From: Streptosporangium sp. NBC_01495
GTDB taxonomy: Bacteria; Actinomycetota; Actinomycetes; Streptosporangiales; Streptosporangiaceae
NCBI RefSeq assembly: GCF_036250735.1
Contig: NZ_CP109430.1
Coordinates: forward strand, 6,882,001-6,946,000
Direction: 5' to 3'
DNA: 64,000 nt
Shown: one piece after another, positions 34,498-43,300 of the stretch
Numbering within the stretch: position 1 is the first letter of the stretch
Layout of the letters: the number at the start of each line of letters is the position of its first letter
The notes under the pieces: generated by a model
Databases searched by the model: none
The model's input: the letters and a program-made list of their open reading frames with translations, nothing else
What the model was told of the DNA's origin: nothing
Made by a program: the position numbers and the translations under genes

Positions 34498-35709
34498 CTA
34501 CCGACGGGGGAGCTTGGGGATGCGGAGCCTCACCGTGGTGCCCGCGTTCGGGGCACTCTCCACGACCAGGCCGTAGTCCTCGCCGTAGATCTGGCGGAAC
34601 CGCACGTCGACTCCGGCCAGCCCGATCCCGCCCTCCTCGCCCCCGCAGGAGTCCCCCCGCGGGGAGCCACCGTCCAGGAGCAGCCTGGTCCGCTCGGGCG
34701 ACATGCCCAGGCCGTCGTCCTCCACGCTGATGTGGGCCTCGGGCCCGGCGTCGCTGACCACCACCCGGACCTCGCCGCGACGTCCCGCCGCGGCCACGCC
34801 GTGCTTGACGGCGTTCTCCACCAGGGGTTGCAGGCAGAGGAAGGGGACGGAAAGCGACAGCACCTCCGGCGCGACCCTGAGGGTGACGTGGAGCCGGTCG
34901 CCGAACCTGGCACGTTCCAGGAGCAGGTAGCGGTCCACGCAGTGCAGTTCCTCGGCGAGGGTGGCGAAGTCGCGGACCCGGCGCAGCGCGTACCGGTTGA
35001 AGTCGGCGAACTCGACCAGCAGTTCCCGCGCCCGGTCGGGGTCGGTGCGGACGAACGAGGCGATGGTGGTCAGCGCGTTGTAGACGAAGTGGGGGGACAT
35101 CTGGGCGCGCAGCACCCGCATCTCGGCCTCCATCGTCCGCCGCCGCGAGGAGTCGACCTCGGCCAGCTCCAGCTGCCCCGAGACCCACCGGGCGACCTCG
35201 ATGACGGTCCGCGCCAGTGCCGCGCTCACCACGGTGTCGTACGCGGCGAGCGCGCCGACCACCCGCCCGTCGACGGTGAGCGGCACGACGACGCCGCCCC
35301 GGATGTCGCAGCCCGGCGTGTCACAGGTCAGGTCGTCTCCGGCCACCACGCGCGGGCGGGCAGAGGCGAGGACGGCACGGGCGTGCTCGGGCACGTGGTC
35401 GCGGTGGCAGCCGGCCGCGCCGTCCCAGGCGAGCAGGCCGCCGGTGTCGGTGACCGCGATGGCGCTGGTGCCCAGCAGGGCGCGCAGGTGGCGGACCGCC
35501 TTGCGGGCGGACTCGCGGGTGAGCCCGGCCCGCAGCGAGGGGGCCGCCATCGCCGCGATGTGCAGGGCGAGGAAGGTGGCCTCGTCCGTCGGGCCGCCCG
35601 AACGGTCCGGATGCTCCCGGCGCGGGCGGGGGAGGAAGAATCCGAGGAGGGTGCTGAAGGCGCAGAGCAGCACCCAGCCGGTGGTCGACATGCGGGAAAC
35701 GGTAGTCAA
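34498..35709 (-). CDS. LytS-type sensor histidine kinase with GAF-like domain
   Basis: Sensor partner of the LytTR regulator. 403 residues: one N-terminal hydrophobic segment (WVLLCAFSTLLGFFL), a GAF-like sensor domain (about 60-185) holding a Cys/His-rich patch (GCHRDHVPEHA, LTCDTPGCDIRGG) that may bind a metal or react with redox signals, and a His_kinase domain with the phosphoacceptor in RAQMSPHFVYNALTTIASF. The HATPase domain shows LVENAVKHGV, VEDDGLGM and GIGLAGVDVRFRQIYG. A TTG start 4 nt after GAGGGG is used; ATG at 35691 is the alternative. Confidence 0.9.
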   Translation of the reverse strand: MTTVSRMSTTGWVLLCAFSTLLGFFLPRPRREHPDRSGGPTDEATFLALHIAAMAAPSLRAGLTRESARKAVRHLRALLGTSAIAVTDTGGLLAWDGAAGCHRDHVPEHARAVLASARPRVVAGDDLTCDTPGCDIRGGVVVPLTVDGRVVGALAAYDTVVSAALARTVIEVARWVSGQLELAEVDSSRRRTMEAEMRVLRAQMSPHFVYNALTTIASFVRTDPDRARELLVEFADFNRYALRRVRDFATLAEELHCVDRYLLLERARFGDRLHVTLRVAPEVLSLSVPFLCLQPLVENAVKHGVAAAGRRGEVRVVVSDAGPEAHISVEDDGLGMSPERTRLLLDGGSPRGDSCGGEEGGIGLAGVDVRFRQIYGEDYGLVVESAPNAGTTVRLRIPKLPRR

Positions 35710-35739
35710 CCCACCCCTCTGATCAGGGGCGAACGCCGA

Positions 35740-36357
35740 TCACGGCGGGCCTTCGCCCGCTTCCTCCTGATAGGAGTAGCGCTGCTCACGCCAGGGGTCG
35801 GCGATGTTGTGGTAGCCGCGCTCCTCCCAGAAGCCGCGTTTGTCCTCCAGCAGGTACTCCACGGCGCGGACCCACTTGACGCTCTTCCAGGCGTACAGGT
35901 GCGGGACGATCATCCGCACCGGGAAACCACGCTCCGGGGAGATGGGCTTCTCGTCGAACTCCATCGCGAACATCGTCTGGGAGCGGATGAAGTCGCCTAT
36001 GCGGATGTTGGCGCTGTAGCCGTACTCGCCCCAGATCATCACGTGCCTCACGCCGGGCGCGGGCGGGGCGATCTCCATCAGCGTCGCCGTGGACACCCCG
36101 TTCCACTCGTTGCCCATGATCGAGAACTTGGTGACGCAGTGGAAGTCGGCCACGATCGTGGTGCGCGGCAGCTCGGAGAACTGGGGCCAGGTGAAGCGGT
36201 GCTGCTCGCCCGAGGCGGTCGCCCCCATGACGTGCAGTTGCCAGGTCGCGGGGCGGAACGTGGGCACCCGGCCGTAGTGGATGACCGGCCTGCCCCGGGG
36301 GACGTACTGGCCCGGGGGCAGGCGGGACTCCTCCGAAGGTTCGGACTGCTCCACCAT
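35740..36357 (-). CDS. Sulfite oxidase-like molybdopterin oxidoreductase
   Basis: A 205-residue single-domain protein of the oxidoreductase molybdopterin-binding family (SUOX fold; YedY/MsrP-like). The molybdenum-ligating Cys is in the motif VADFHCVTKFSIMGNEWNGV; GYSANIRIGDFIRS, GFPVRMIVPHLYAWKSVKWV and GFWEERGYHNIADPW complete the pattern. No signal peptide, so it is likely cytoplasmic. ATG at 36357 follows GAGGGGAG. The substrate is unknown. It lies directly upstream of the LytS gene in the same orientation, a 30-nt gap suggesting cotranscription. Confidence 0.88.
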   Translation of the reverse strand: MVEQSEPSEESRLPPGQYVPRGRPVIHYGRVPTFRPATWQLHVMGATASGEQHRFTWPQFSELPRTTIVADFHCVTKFSIMGNEWNGVSTATLMEIAPPAPGVRHVMIWGEYGYSANIRIGDFIRSQTMFAMEFDEKPISPERGFPVRMIVPHLYAWKSVKWVRAVEYLLEDKRGFWEERGYHNIADPWREQRYSYQEEAGEGPP

Positions 36358-36493
36358 CACTCCCCTCGCCGTTTCCCCCATGGCACGGGGTAATCCTGCC
36401 ATCGCGGGTTTCCCGGCATCTCGGTGGCCACCGCATAGCCCTCTTCCCCGGCCTGCCCCCGGGTCACCGGAAAGGCGCGTTCCCTCCGTGCGC

Positions 36494-36642
36494 TATCATT
36501 TGCCGCTATGCGCACCGCGTTCTGGTTTTGGTATGGCGACGGACCCTCAGGTCGGACCGTTCGCCTCCAGATGCTGCGCTGACAGCCTGGCGAACAGAAG
36601 GCCCCGGGTCCGGTTTTCGGACTCGGGGCCTTCTGCTTTTTC
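36494..36642 (+). promoter_or_regulatory. Phe/Trp/Tyr attenuator of the DAHP synthase gene
   Basis: Includes a -10-like TATCAT (36494-36499), a leader peptide and a terminator. A stable stem (36597-36612 with 36618-36633, 16 bp including one G-U) and a CTTTTT run (36637-36641) form a canonical intrinsic terminator. Starvation for aromatic amino acids would stall ribosomes on the leader peptide and prevent its formation. Confidence 0.85.
36508..36582 (+). CDS. Aromatic leader peptide (24 aa)
   Basis: The peptide begins MRTAFWFWYGDGPSG and carries five consecutive aromatic codons (Phe-Trp-Phe-Trp-Tyr), the hallmark of a ribosome-mediated attenuator sensing all three aromatic amino acids. If the TATCAT box is the -10, the transcript starts within a few nucleotides of the ATG, so the leader would be leaderless, which is common in actinomycetes. 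No ribosome-binding site is visible. Confidence 0.85.
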   Translation: MRTAFWFWYGDGPSGRTVRLQMLR

Positions 36643-36731
36643 CGGCCTTCGTCGAGTACGTCGCAACCACAGGAACCACCGGGGCCCGCCGGGACGGGCG
36701 GGCGCCGGCGGAGTGATCGAGAGGGAGAGAA

Positions 36732-37769
36732 ATGGTCATCGTCATGGGTCCCGGCGCCACGCGGGAGGACGTCGAGGCGATCGTGGAGATCATCGGCGCG
36801 GCGGGCGGCGAGGCGTTCGTCAGCCGGGGCGTGAGCCGCACGATCATCGGCCTGGTCGGCGACATCGCCCAGCTGGCCACCCTCGACCTGCGGGGGATGC
36901 CGGGGGTGGCCGACGTGATGCGGGTGAGCGCGCCGTACAAGCTGGTGAGCCGCGACAACCACCCCGAACGGTCCGTCGTCCGCGTCGGCGGCGTGCCGAT
37001 CGGGCCGGGCACGGTCACCCTGATCGCCGGGCCGTGCGCGGTGGAGACCCCGCGGCAGACCCTGGAGGCCGCCCTGATGGCCAAGGCGGCCGGGGCCACC
37101 CTGCTGCGCGGCGGCGCCTACAAGCCCCGCACCTCCCCGTACGCCTTCCAGGGGCTCGGCGAGGCGGGCCTGCGCATCCTCGCCGACGTGCGCGAGCAGA
37201 CCGGGCTCCCGATCGTCACCGAGGTCGTCGACGCCGACGACGTGGAACTGGTGGCCTCCTACGCCGACATGCTCCAGGTCGGCACCCGCAACGCGCAGAA
37301 CTTCGCGCTGCTGCAGGCCGTCGGCGCGGCGGGCAAGCCGGTGATGCTCAAGCGCGGGATGAGCGCCACCATCGAGGAGTGGCTGATGGCCGCCGAGTAC
37401 GTCGCCCAGCGCGGCAACCTCGACATCGTGCTGTGCGAGCGCGGCATCCGCACCTTCGAGACCGCCACCCGCAACACCCTGGACGTCTCGGCGGTGCCGC
37501 TCGCCCAGCGGCTGTCGCACCTGCCGGTGATCGTCGACCCGTCCCACTCCGGCGGGCACCGCGACCTGGTCCTGCCGCTCACCCGCGCGGCCATCGCGGC
37601 CGGCGCCGACGGCGTGATCATCGATGTCCACCCGCACCCCGAGCAGGCCCTCTGCGACGGCCCCCAGGCGCTGGTCGACGGCGACCTGGACGAGCTCGCC
37701 CAGGTGATGGAGCACCTCCCGCCGCTGCTGGGCAAGGTCGCCGCCGGTGACCTCCTGTCCCCCGCCTGA
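36732..37769 (+). CDS. 3-Deoxy-7-phosphoheptulonate (DAHP) synthase, class I beta
   Basis: First enzyme of the shikimate pathway. 345 residues in two parts: an N-terminal ferredoxin-like regulatory domain (about 1-75, MVIVMGPGATREDVEAIVE) and a TIM barrel with LIAGPCAVET, LRGGAYKPRTSPYAFQG, IVTEVVDADDV, LQVGTRNAQNF, VMLKRGMSATIEEW, LCERGIRTFE and VIVDPSHSGGHR. It is the AroF/Thermotoga-like form, not the class II enzyme common in mycobacteria. Transcription is under the aromatic attenuator. ATG follows GAGGGAGAGAA. Feedback regulation through the N-terminal domain is known for the family and inferred here. Confidence 0.94.
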   Translation: MVIVMGPGATREDVEAIVEIIGAAGGEAFVSRGVSRTIIGLVGDIAQLATLDLRGMPGVADVMRVSAPYKLVSRDNHPERSVVRVGGVPIGPGTVTLIAGPCAVETPRQTLEAALMAKAAGATLLRGGAYKPRTSPYAFQGLGEAGLRILADVREQTGLPIVTEVVDADDVELVASYADMLQVGTRNAQNFALLQAVGAAGKPVMLKRGMSATIEEWLMAAEYVAQRGNLDIVLCERGIRTFETATRNTLDVSAVPLAQRLSHLPVIVDPSHSGGHRDLVLPLTRAAIAAGADGVIIDVHPHPEQALCDGPQALVDGDLDELAQVMEHLPPLLGKVAAGDLLSPA

Positions 37770-37781
37770 CTCCTCCCCCCT

Positions 37782-37802
37782 CCCCCCGGGAACGCCGGGG
37801 GG
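37782..37802. terminator. Bidirectional terminator between aroF-type gene and thiI
   Basis: CCCCCCGG-GAACG-CCGGGGGG, a perfect 8-bp GC stem with 5-nt loop between convergent genes. Confidence 0.7.
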
Positions 37803-37809
37803 GATGGGT

Positions 37810-39012
37810 TCAGGCGTCGAGCTTGTACTCCTGCAGGGACCCGGCCAGCTGGACGGCGAGCTCCTCGGCGTCGAGGCGGCGCTCGATCTTCTTCAGGTCG
37901 ACGATCTTCGCGGCGGTCTCGGCCCGGCGGGGGGCCAGGAGCGTGCAGCAGTCCTCATCCGGCAGCTCGGAGATCGCCAGGGTGCCGATGCGGCGGGCCT
38001 CGGCCATGATCTCGGTCTTGTCGAGGCCGATGAGGGGACGCAGGATCGGCATGTCGACGGCGTCGTCCTGGGCGGTGATGTTCTGCAGGGTCTGCGAGGA
38101 GACCTGTCCCAGGGAGTCGCCGGTGACCAGTGCCCCGGCGCGCAGGCGGCGGGCGACCTCCTCACCGGTCTTCAGCATCAGGCGCCGCTGGGTGATGATC
38201 GCTAGGCGGTCCTGCCCGGAGGCCTTGATCGACTGCTGGGCCTTGCCGAAGGGGACGACCCACAGCCGGGACCCGCCCTGGAACTTGTCGAGGGCCCTGA
38301 CCAGCGCGTACGCCTTGTAGATGGACTCGGAGGTGGTGAAGGGGATGCCGGAGAAGTGCAGGAAGTCGACCCGCAGGCCGCGGCGCATCATCCGGTAGGC
38401 GGCCACCGGGGAGTCGATGCCGCCGGACATCAGCACCAGGCCCCTGCCGCTGGTGCCGACCGGCAGCCCGCCCTGGCCCGGCTGCCCGCCGGTGAAGACG
38501 AACGCCTCGTCGCGGTCGACCTCGATGGAGACGACCAGCTCGGGCCGCTTCAGGTCGACCGGCAGGCCGTAGATGTCGTTGAGCTCGCCGCCGACCGAGC
38601 GGTCCAGCTCCATCGAGGTGAGCGGGAAACGCTTGTCGCGGCGGCGGGAGCGGACCGCGAAGGAGACACCGCGCCTGACGTCGTCGCGGTCGGCCAGCAG
38701 CTCGATGGCGGCCTTGGTGATCGCCGAGGGGTCCTTCTCCACCCGCCAGGCGCGGTGGACCCAGACCAGGCCGGGGACGTACGAGACGCGCTCGGCGACC
38801 GCGTCGGCGATCTCGGCGCCGCTGCCGTCCGGCAGGAAGAGCGCGATGACACCGTGGCGCTGCCGTACGTCGACCTTGACGCCGACGTCCTTCAGGGCGG
38901 CCTTGATGTTGGCCTGCAACCTGCGCTCGAAGAGCTCGCGGTTGTTGCCCTTGAGGACGACCTCGCCCAGTTTGAGCAGAACGCAGGGCTCGCCCAAGGC
39001 GGACATGGTCAT
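37810..39012 (-). CDS. thiI: tRNA 4-thiouridine synthase ThiI (no rhodanese domain)
   Basis: Adenylates U8 of tRNA and inserts sulfur; in some bacteria also serves thiazole synthesis. 400 residues: N-terminal ferredoxin-like/THUMP domains (to about 165) and a PP-loop ATPase with VLMSGGIDSPVAAYRMM. The catalytic-region Cys in GTLAISELPDEDCCTLLAP is present. The C-terminal rhodanese domain of the E. coli enzyme is absent, as in many Gram-positives. ATG at 39012 follows GGAGG at 7 nt. Despite the name it is about 17 kb from the thiO operon. Confidence 0.92.
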   Translation of the reverse strand: MTMSALGEPCVLLKLGEVVLKGNNRELFERRLQANIKAALKDVGVKVDVRQRHGVIALFLPDGSGAEIADAVAERVSYVPGLVWVHRAWRVEKDPSAITKAAIELLADRDDVRRGVSFAVRSRRRDKRFPLTSMELDRSVGGELNDIYGLPVDLKRPELVVSIEVDRDEAFVFTGGQPGQGGLPVGTSGRGLVLMSGGIDSPVAAYRMMRRGLRVDFLHFSGIPFTTSESIYKAYALVRALDKFQGGSRLWVVPFGKAQQSIKASGQDRLAIITQRRLMLKTGEEVARRLRAGALVTGDSLGQVSSQTLQNITAQDDAVDMPILRPLIGLDKTEIMAEARRIGTLAISELPDEDCCTLLAPRRAETAAKIVDLKKIERRLDAEELAVQLAGSLQEYKLDA

Positions 39013-39148
39013 GGTGCGACCTCCGGTGGAACTTCGAGGGGAACGGGGAGTCAGGAGGACGCCGGGGAACCGGCGCCGGGGAGTCACAGTCAAGTGTCTC
39101 GCGTGCTCACGCAAAGACAACATCTCGACCTTGTCACTTTAGTCGCGC

Positions 39149-39787
39149 CTACGACCCGTCGAGGCCCTGCTCGATCGCGTAGCGGACCAGTTCCACCCGA
39201 TTGTGGAGCTGAAGCTTGTTCAGCGTGTTCTGGACGTGGTTCTGCACCGTCCGGTGGGAGAGCACGAGACGCTCGGCGATCTGCTTGTACGACAGGCCCT
39301 TGGCGACCAGGCGGAGCACCTCGGTCTCCCGCTCGGTCAGGCGGGGCGTCGCCTCGGGCGCGGGCCTGGCGGCCAGCCTGCGGTACTCCCCCAGGACGAG
39401 TCCCGCCAGGCCGGGGGTGAACACCGCGTCGCCCCCGGCGGTGCGCCTGACCGCGTCGAGGAACTCCTCTTTGCTCGCGGATTTCAGGAGATATCCGGAT
39501 GCGCCCGCTTTGATGGCCTCCAGTACGTCCTCCTGCTCACCGCTGGCCGACAGCACCAGCACCCGGGGCGGCGGCTCCGAAGCGGCCAGTCTCCTGGCCA
39601 CCTCGACCCCCGGCAGGTCCGGCAGTTGCAGGTCGAGCACGACCAGCTCGGGCCGGACCGCCGCGGCCACCCGGACCGCCTGCCACCCCTCCCCGACCGT
39701 GGCCACGACCTCGTATCCGGCCTCGGCCAGATCCCTGGCCACCCCGTCCCTCCACATCGGGTGGTCGTCCACCACCATCACGCGCAT
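39149..39787 (-). CDS. NarL/FixJ-family response regulator
   Basis: A 212-residue regulator. Receiver domain with VMVVDDHPMWRDGVARDL, phosphoacceptor Asp in LVVLDLQLPDLPG, VLVLSASGEQEDV and GYLLKSAS. The C-terminal LuxR helix-turn-helix (about 145-205) has LTERETEVLRLVAKGLSYKQ and SHRTVQNHVQNTLNKL. It follows its sensor kinase with a 155-nt gap that contains no gene. Confidence 0.93.
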   Translation of the reverse strand: MRVMVVDDHPMWRDGVARDLAEAGYEVVATVGEGWQAVRVAAAVRPELVVLDLQLPDLPGVEVARRLAASEPPPRVLVLSASGEQEDVLEAIKAGASGYLLKSASKEEFLDAVRRTAGGDAVFTPGLAGLVLGEYRRLAARPAPEATPRLTERETEVLRLVAKGLSYKQIAERLVLSHRTVQNHVQNTLNKLQLHNRVELVRYAIEQGLDGS

Positions 39788-39942
39788 TGGCCCACCTTAG
39801 AACTGTTCCCTCCCGCCCGGTCAGCCTCCTTCACGCCACGTCCCCGGCACCCCTCGCCTCTCATGCGCGGCCCTTCTCCCCCGGCGCCCCTCGCCTTCCG
39901 CACACACGCTGTCCCGACCTCCCGGTGCCTCCGCGACACGGT

Positions 39943-41052
39943 CTAACCGACCGGCACCGACATCTCGATCTCGGTGCCCCTGCCGGGCCCCGAGATCACG
40001 GTGACCGTACCGCCGAGGTCGGCGATGCGGCCCCGGATGGACTGCGCGACGCCGAGCCGCCCGTCCGCGGCGGCCTCCTCCAGGCGTCCGGGCGCGATGC
40101 CCGGCCCCTCGTCCCTGACGGTCACGGTGACCAGCCCGCCGTCGCCCTCGGCGAAGACCCAGGCGGGCGCCCGCGCCCCGCAGTGGCGGGCGACGTTGTC
40201 CAGGGCGGCCCCGACCGCGGCGGCCATCTCGGCCGCGGTGGCCGCGGGCAGGGTCAGCGGGGTCGCCGGGGCGGAGACGGTGACCGTGGCCGAGCCGTAC
40301 CTGTGCAGCAGGGCGCACAGGTCGGCGGTGCCGAGGGCGGACGTCTCCGGCCTGAACCTGACCAGCTCGCGCAGGGCTGCCTCCTGCTCGCCCGCGAGCC
40401 TGCCCAGCTCGGCCGCCTCACCGCCGATCTCCTGCCCGCGCCGCTGGACCAGCGCGAGCACCTGAAGCACCGAGTCGTGGATCCCCCGGGCGAGCCGCTC
40501 CCGCTCCCGCCCGGCCGCCTCCAGCTCGATCGCCTGCTGCATGCGCTCCTCGGCCTGCTTGGCCAACCGGGCCACGTGCCCGACGACCACCCCGGCGAGG
40601 AAGAGCAGGACGGTGCCGTTGATCGGCAGCATCTCGAAGCCACCCCCGGGGACGCCGCGCAGCCACAGATCGGCGAGCGAGACGATCAGCGCGGCCACGG
40701 CCCCCAGCCGCCGCCCGCCGTACACCCCCCAGGCGAGCACCGCCCCGCCCATCCAGGTGCCGGTGACCGGCAGGCTGCCCTGCTGGTAGACGCCCTGCAC
40801 GGCCGGGGTGGCGAGCAGGCAGCCCACGGTCACGAGCATGTCGGCGGCGAGCAGCGGCCGGCCGCGGAACTCCTCGACGGAGTAGGCGAAGATCGTCGCC
40901 ACGGTCCACAGCGCCATGACGCCGATCACCAGCCAGCCGGTCGCCGGATGGGCGTACCCCCCGGCGCGGATGAGCAGGACCGCCGCGTACGCGAGGGACG
41001 CGACCCGGAAAACCGCGACCGCCCGCCAGAACGAACCCTCGATTCCCGTCAC
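39943..41052 (-). CDS. MacS-family sensor histidine kinase
   Basis: Sensor of the NarL-type pair. 369 residues: about four to five membrane helices in the first 170 residues (e.g. GWLVIGVMALWTVATIFAY, LLAADMLVTVGCLLAT, GTVLLFLAGVVVGHVA), a short coiled coil (AKQAEERMQQAIELEAAGR), and a HisKA_3 box RERLARGIHDSVLQVLALVQ with the phosphoacceptor His. An HATPase domain follows (ALDNVARHC, VRDEGPGI, GRLGVAQSIRGR). GTG start. The signal is unknown. Confidence 0.9.
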   Translation of the reverse strand: MTGIEGSFWRAVAVFRVASLAYAAVLLIRAGGYAHPATGWLVIGVMALWTVATIFAYSVEEFRGRPLLAADMLVTVGCLLATPAVQGVYQQGSLPVTGTWMGGAVLAWGVYGGRRLGAVAALIVSLADLWLRGVPGGGFEMLPINGTVLLFLAGVVVGHVARLAKQAEERMQQAIELEAAGRERERLARGIHDSVLQVLALVQRRGQEIGGEAAELGRLAGEQEAALRELVRFRPETSALGTADLCALLHRYGSATVTVSAPATPLTLPAATAAEMAAAVGAALDNVARHCGARAPAWVFAEGDGGLVTVTVRDEGPGIAPGRLEEAAADGRLGVAQSIRGRIADLGGTVTVISGPGRGTEIEMSVPVG

Positions 41053-41129
41053 CTGCCGCCCACGCCTTTCCCCGAAAAGGCCACGAGCTGCAATAATTCA
41101 CCGATTTCCCTATCGCGAGAAACTGGAAC

Positions 41130-41987
41130 ATGTCCCACGTAGATCACTTCTCCTACGGCCTGCTCACGCCCGTACTGGCCTACGCCATGTCGAGCGTCGG
41201 GTGCGTGCTCGGCCTGCTGCTCACCGCCAAGGCCCGCGCGACGGGGGGTGTGGCACGCGCCCGCTGGCTGGCGGGCGGGGCGCTGTCCATCGGCGGCACC
41301 GGCGTCTGGGTCATGCACTTCGTCGCCATGATGGGCTTCGCCGTCGGCGGTGGCCAGATCCGCTACGACGTGCCGCTCACGGTCGGCTCGGCGGTCCTGG
41401 CGGTCGTAGTCGTGGGCGCGGGCCTGTTCCTGGTCTCCCAGCGGGGGGAGAGACCGCTCTCCCTCCTGTCCGGCGGCGTGCTCACCGGCCTCGGCGTGGC
41501 GGGCATGCACTACGTCGGCATGTTCGCGATGAACATGTCTGCGCGGGTCTCCTACGACCTGTCGCTGGTCGGGGTCTCGGTGCTGATCGCGATCGCCGCC
41601 TCCACGGTGGCGCTCTGGTTCACCCTGCGGGTCAGCGGCGCGCTCGCCACCGGCGGCGCCGCGCTGATCATGGCCCTGGCGGTCTGCGGCATGCACTACA
41701 CCGGCATGTTCGCGCTCGAGGTACGGCCCCTGATCTCGCCGACGCCGGTCGAGGGGGCCAGGGGCGTCGACTTCATGCTGCCCACGCTGGCCCTGGTGGG
41801 CCTGCTCACCCTCGGCCTGCTGCTGGCCGTCATCCTGTCGCCGTCACAGCGGGAACTGGAGAACGACGCCGCCCTGCTGGCCAGGCTGGAGAGCCGTCGC
41901 GACGAGGACCGGCTCCGGGAACCGGTCGTCCCGCCGCCCGCTCCCGCGCCGAGGGGTCCTTCACTGTTCGACTCCCGAGAGCGATGA
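41130..41987 (+). CDS. MHYT-domain membrane sensor protein
   Basis: Integral membrane protein of 285 residues with seven predicted hydrophobic segments. It has three MHYT-type motifs, GVWVMHFVAMMGF, GVAGMHYVGMFAMNMS and AVCGMHYTGMFALE, thought to bind copper and sense O2, CO or NO. In many proteins MHYT precedes GGDEF/EAL or kinase domains; here it stands alone with a short charged C-terminal tail. The ribosome site is weak. It is divergent from the macS gene with about 80 nt between. Confidence 0.92.
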   Translation: MSHVDHFSYGLLTPVLAYAMSSVGCVLGLLLTAKARATGGVARARWLAGGALSIGGTGVWVMHFVAMMGFAVGGGQIRYDVPLTVGSAVLAVVVVGAGLFLVSQRGERPLSLLSGGVLTGLGVAGMHYVGMFAMNMSARVSYDLSLVGVSVLIAIAASTVALWFTLRVSGALATGGAALIMALAVCGMHYTGMFALEVRPLISPTPVEGARGVDFMLPTLALVGLLTLGLLLAVILSPSQRELENDAALLARLESRRDEDRLREPVVPPPAPAPRGPSLFDSRER

Positions 41988-42037
41988 TGTACGGCTTGCG
42001 CCCCCGCTGGTGCCTGATCAAGGCGCAAGCCGTACAT
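41987..42037. terminator. Perfect 16-bp inverted repeat between MHYT gene and pfkA
   Basis: ATGTACGGCTTGCGCC (41987-42002) and its exact complement (42022-42037) with a 19-nt loop, directly after the MHYT stop. No U-tract. It probably terminates both convergent genes, but the perfect arms are longer than usual. Confidence 0.65.
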
Positions 42038-42164
42038 GGAGGGGAATCGCGGGCGACCGCCCTGCCGGGAGGTTAGGGGAGGCCGCTTGCAGAACACTTA
42101 CAGGCGTGCCCGGAGGACACCTACCGGCCCCGGAGACACCCCGGCCAAGCCTCGGGGGCGGGTC

Positions 42165-43190
42165 TCAGCCGAAGAAGACCTCGGCCTCCTCGTAGCGGCT
42201 GACCGGCACGGTCTTCAGCTCCTTGGTGGCCTCGTCGAGGCCGACCCGGACGATGTCGGTGCCCTGGAGGGCGACCATCTTGCCGAAGTCGCCGTCCTGC
42301 ACCGCGTCGATGGCCTGCAGGCCGAACCGGGTGGCCAGCACCCGGTCGAAGGCCGTGGGGGTGCCGCCGCGCTGGATGTGGCCGAGCACGGTGGTGCGGG
42401 CCTCCTTGCCGGTGCGCTTCTCGATCTCCTTGGCGAGGTTCTCGCCGATGCCGCCGAGCCGCACGTGGCCGAAGGCGTCGAGCTCGCCCGCCTGCAGGGC
42501 CATCTGGCCCTCGACCGGGTGCGCACCCTCGGCCACGACGATGATCGGGGCGTACTTCGTCTTGAAGCGGGACTCGACGTAGGCGCACACCTTGTCGATG
42601 TCGAAGGGCTTCTCCGGGATGAGGATGACGTTGGCGCCGCCCGCCATTCCGGCGTGCAGGGCGATCCAGCCCGCGTGGCGGCCCATGACCTCGCAGATCA
42701 GCGCGCGGTGGTGGGACTCGGCCGTGGTGTGCAGCCGGTCGATCGCCTCGACGGCGATGTTGACGGCCGTGTCGAAGCCGAAGGTGTAGTCGGTCGCGTT
42801 GAGGTCGTTGTCGATCGTCTTGGGCACGCCGACGACCTTCACGCCCTTGTCGAAGAGCTGCTTGGCCACACCGAGGGTGTCCTCGCCGCCGATCGCGATC
42901 AGCGCGTCGACCCCGCCCTTCGCGAGGTTTTCCTTGATCTTCTCAACGCCGCCGTCGATCTTGATCGGGTTGGTCCGCGACGAGCCCAGGATCGTTCCGC
43001 CGCGCGGCAGGATTCCGCGTACGGCCTCGATGTCAAGCGGCATGGTGTCGCCTTCAAGGGGACCCCGCCAGCCGTCGCGGAATCCGACGAACTCATGTCC
43101 GTGAACGCCCACTCCCTTGCGTACAACGGCGCGGATAACGGCGTTCAGGCCGGGGCAGTCGCCGCCCCCGGTGAGCACTCCGATACGCAT
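42165..43190 (-). CDS. 6-Phosphofructokinase, predicted pyrophosphate-dependent
   Basis: Phosphorylates fructose 6-phosphate; the sequence predicts PPi as donor. The 341-residue group III PFK has VLTGGGDCPGLNAVIR, PKTIDNDL, MGRHAGWIALHAG, LGHIQRGGTPTAFDR. The donor-site residue is Asp104 (GGEDTLG) rather than the Gly of ATP enzymes, and residue 124 is Lys (VPKTIDND). This Asp/Lys pair is the known PPi-PFK signature, as in Amycolatopsis methanolica. The ATG follows GGAGG. A DasR-like operator lies 110 nt upstream. The enzyme would be reversible and save ATP. Confidence 0.9.
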   Translation of the reverse strand: MRIGVLTGGGDCPGLNAVIRAVVRKGVGVHGHEFVGFRDGWRGPLEGDTMPLDIEAVRGILPRGGTILGSSRTNPIKIDGGVEKIKENLAKGGVDALIAIGGEDTLGVAKQLFDKGVKVVGVPKTIDNDLNATDYTFGFDTAVNIAVEAIDRLHTTAESHHRALICEVMGRHAGWIALHAGMAGGANVILIPEKPFDIDKVCAYVESRFKTKYAPIIVVAEGAHPVEGQMALQAGELDAFGHVRLGGIGENLAKEIEKRTGKEARTTVLGHIQRGGTPTAFDRVLATRFGLQAIDAVQDGDFGKMVALQGTDIVRVGLDEATKELKTVPVSRYEEAEVFFG

Positions 43191-43300
43191 GGCATCCTCC
43201 GGTAGTGAGTTCGGTGCAAGATGGCCAGACTAAGTGGCACGGTCGGTCCGGCGACGGATTTTCGCCACCGACGAAACGCATTCTGCCCGCAGATGCGGCC

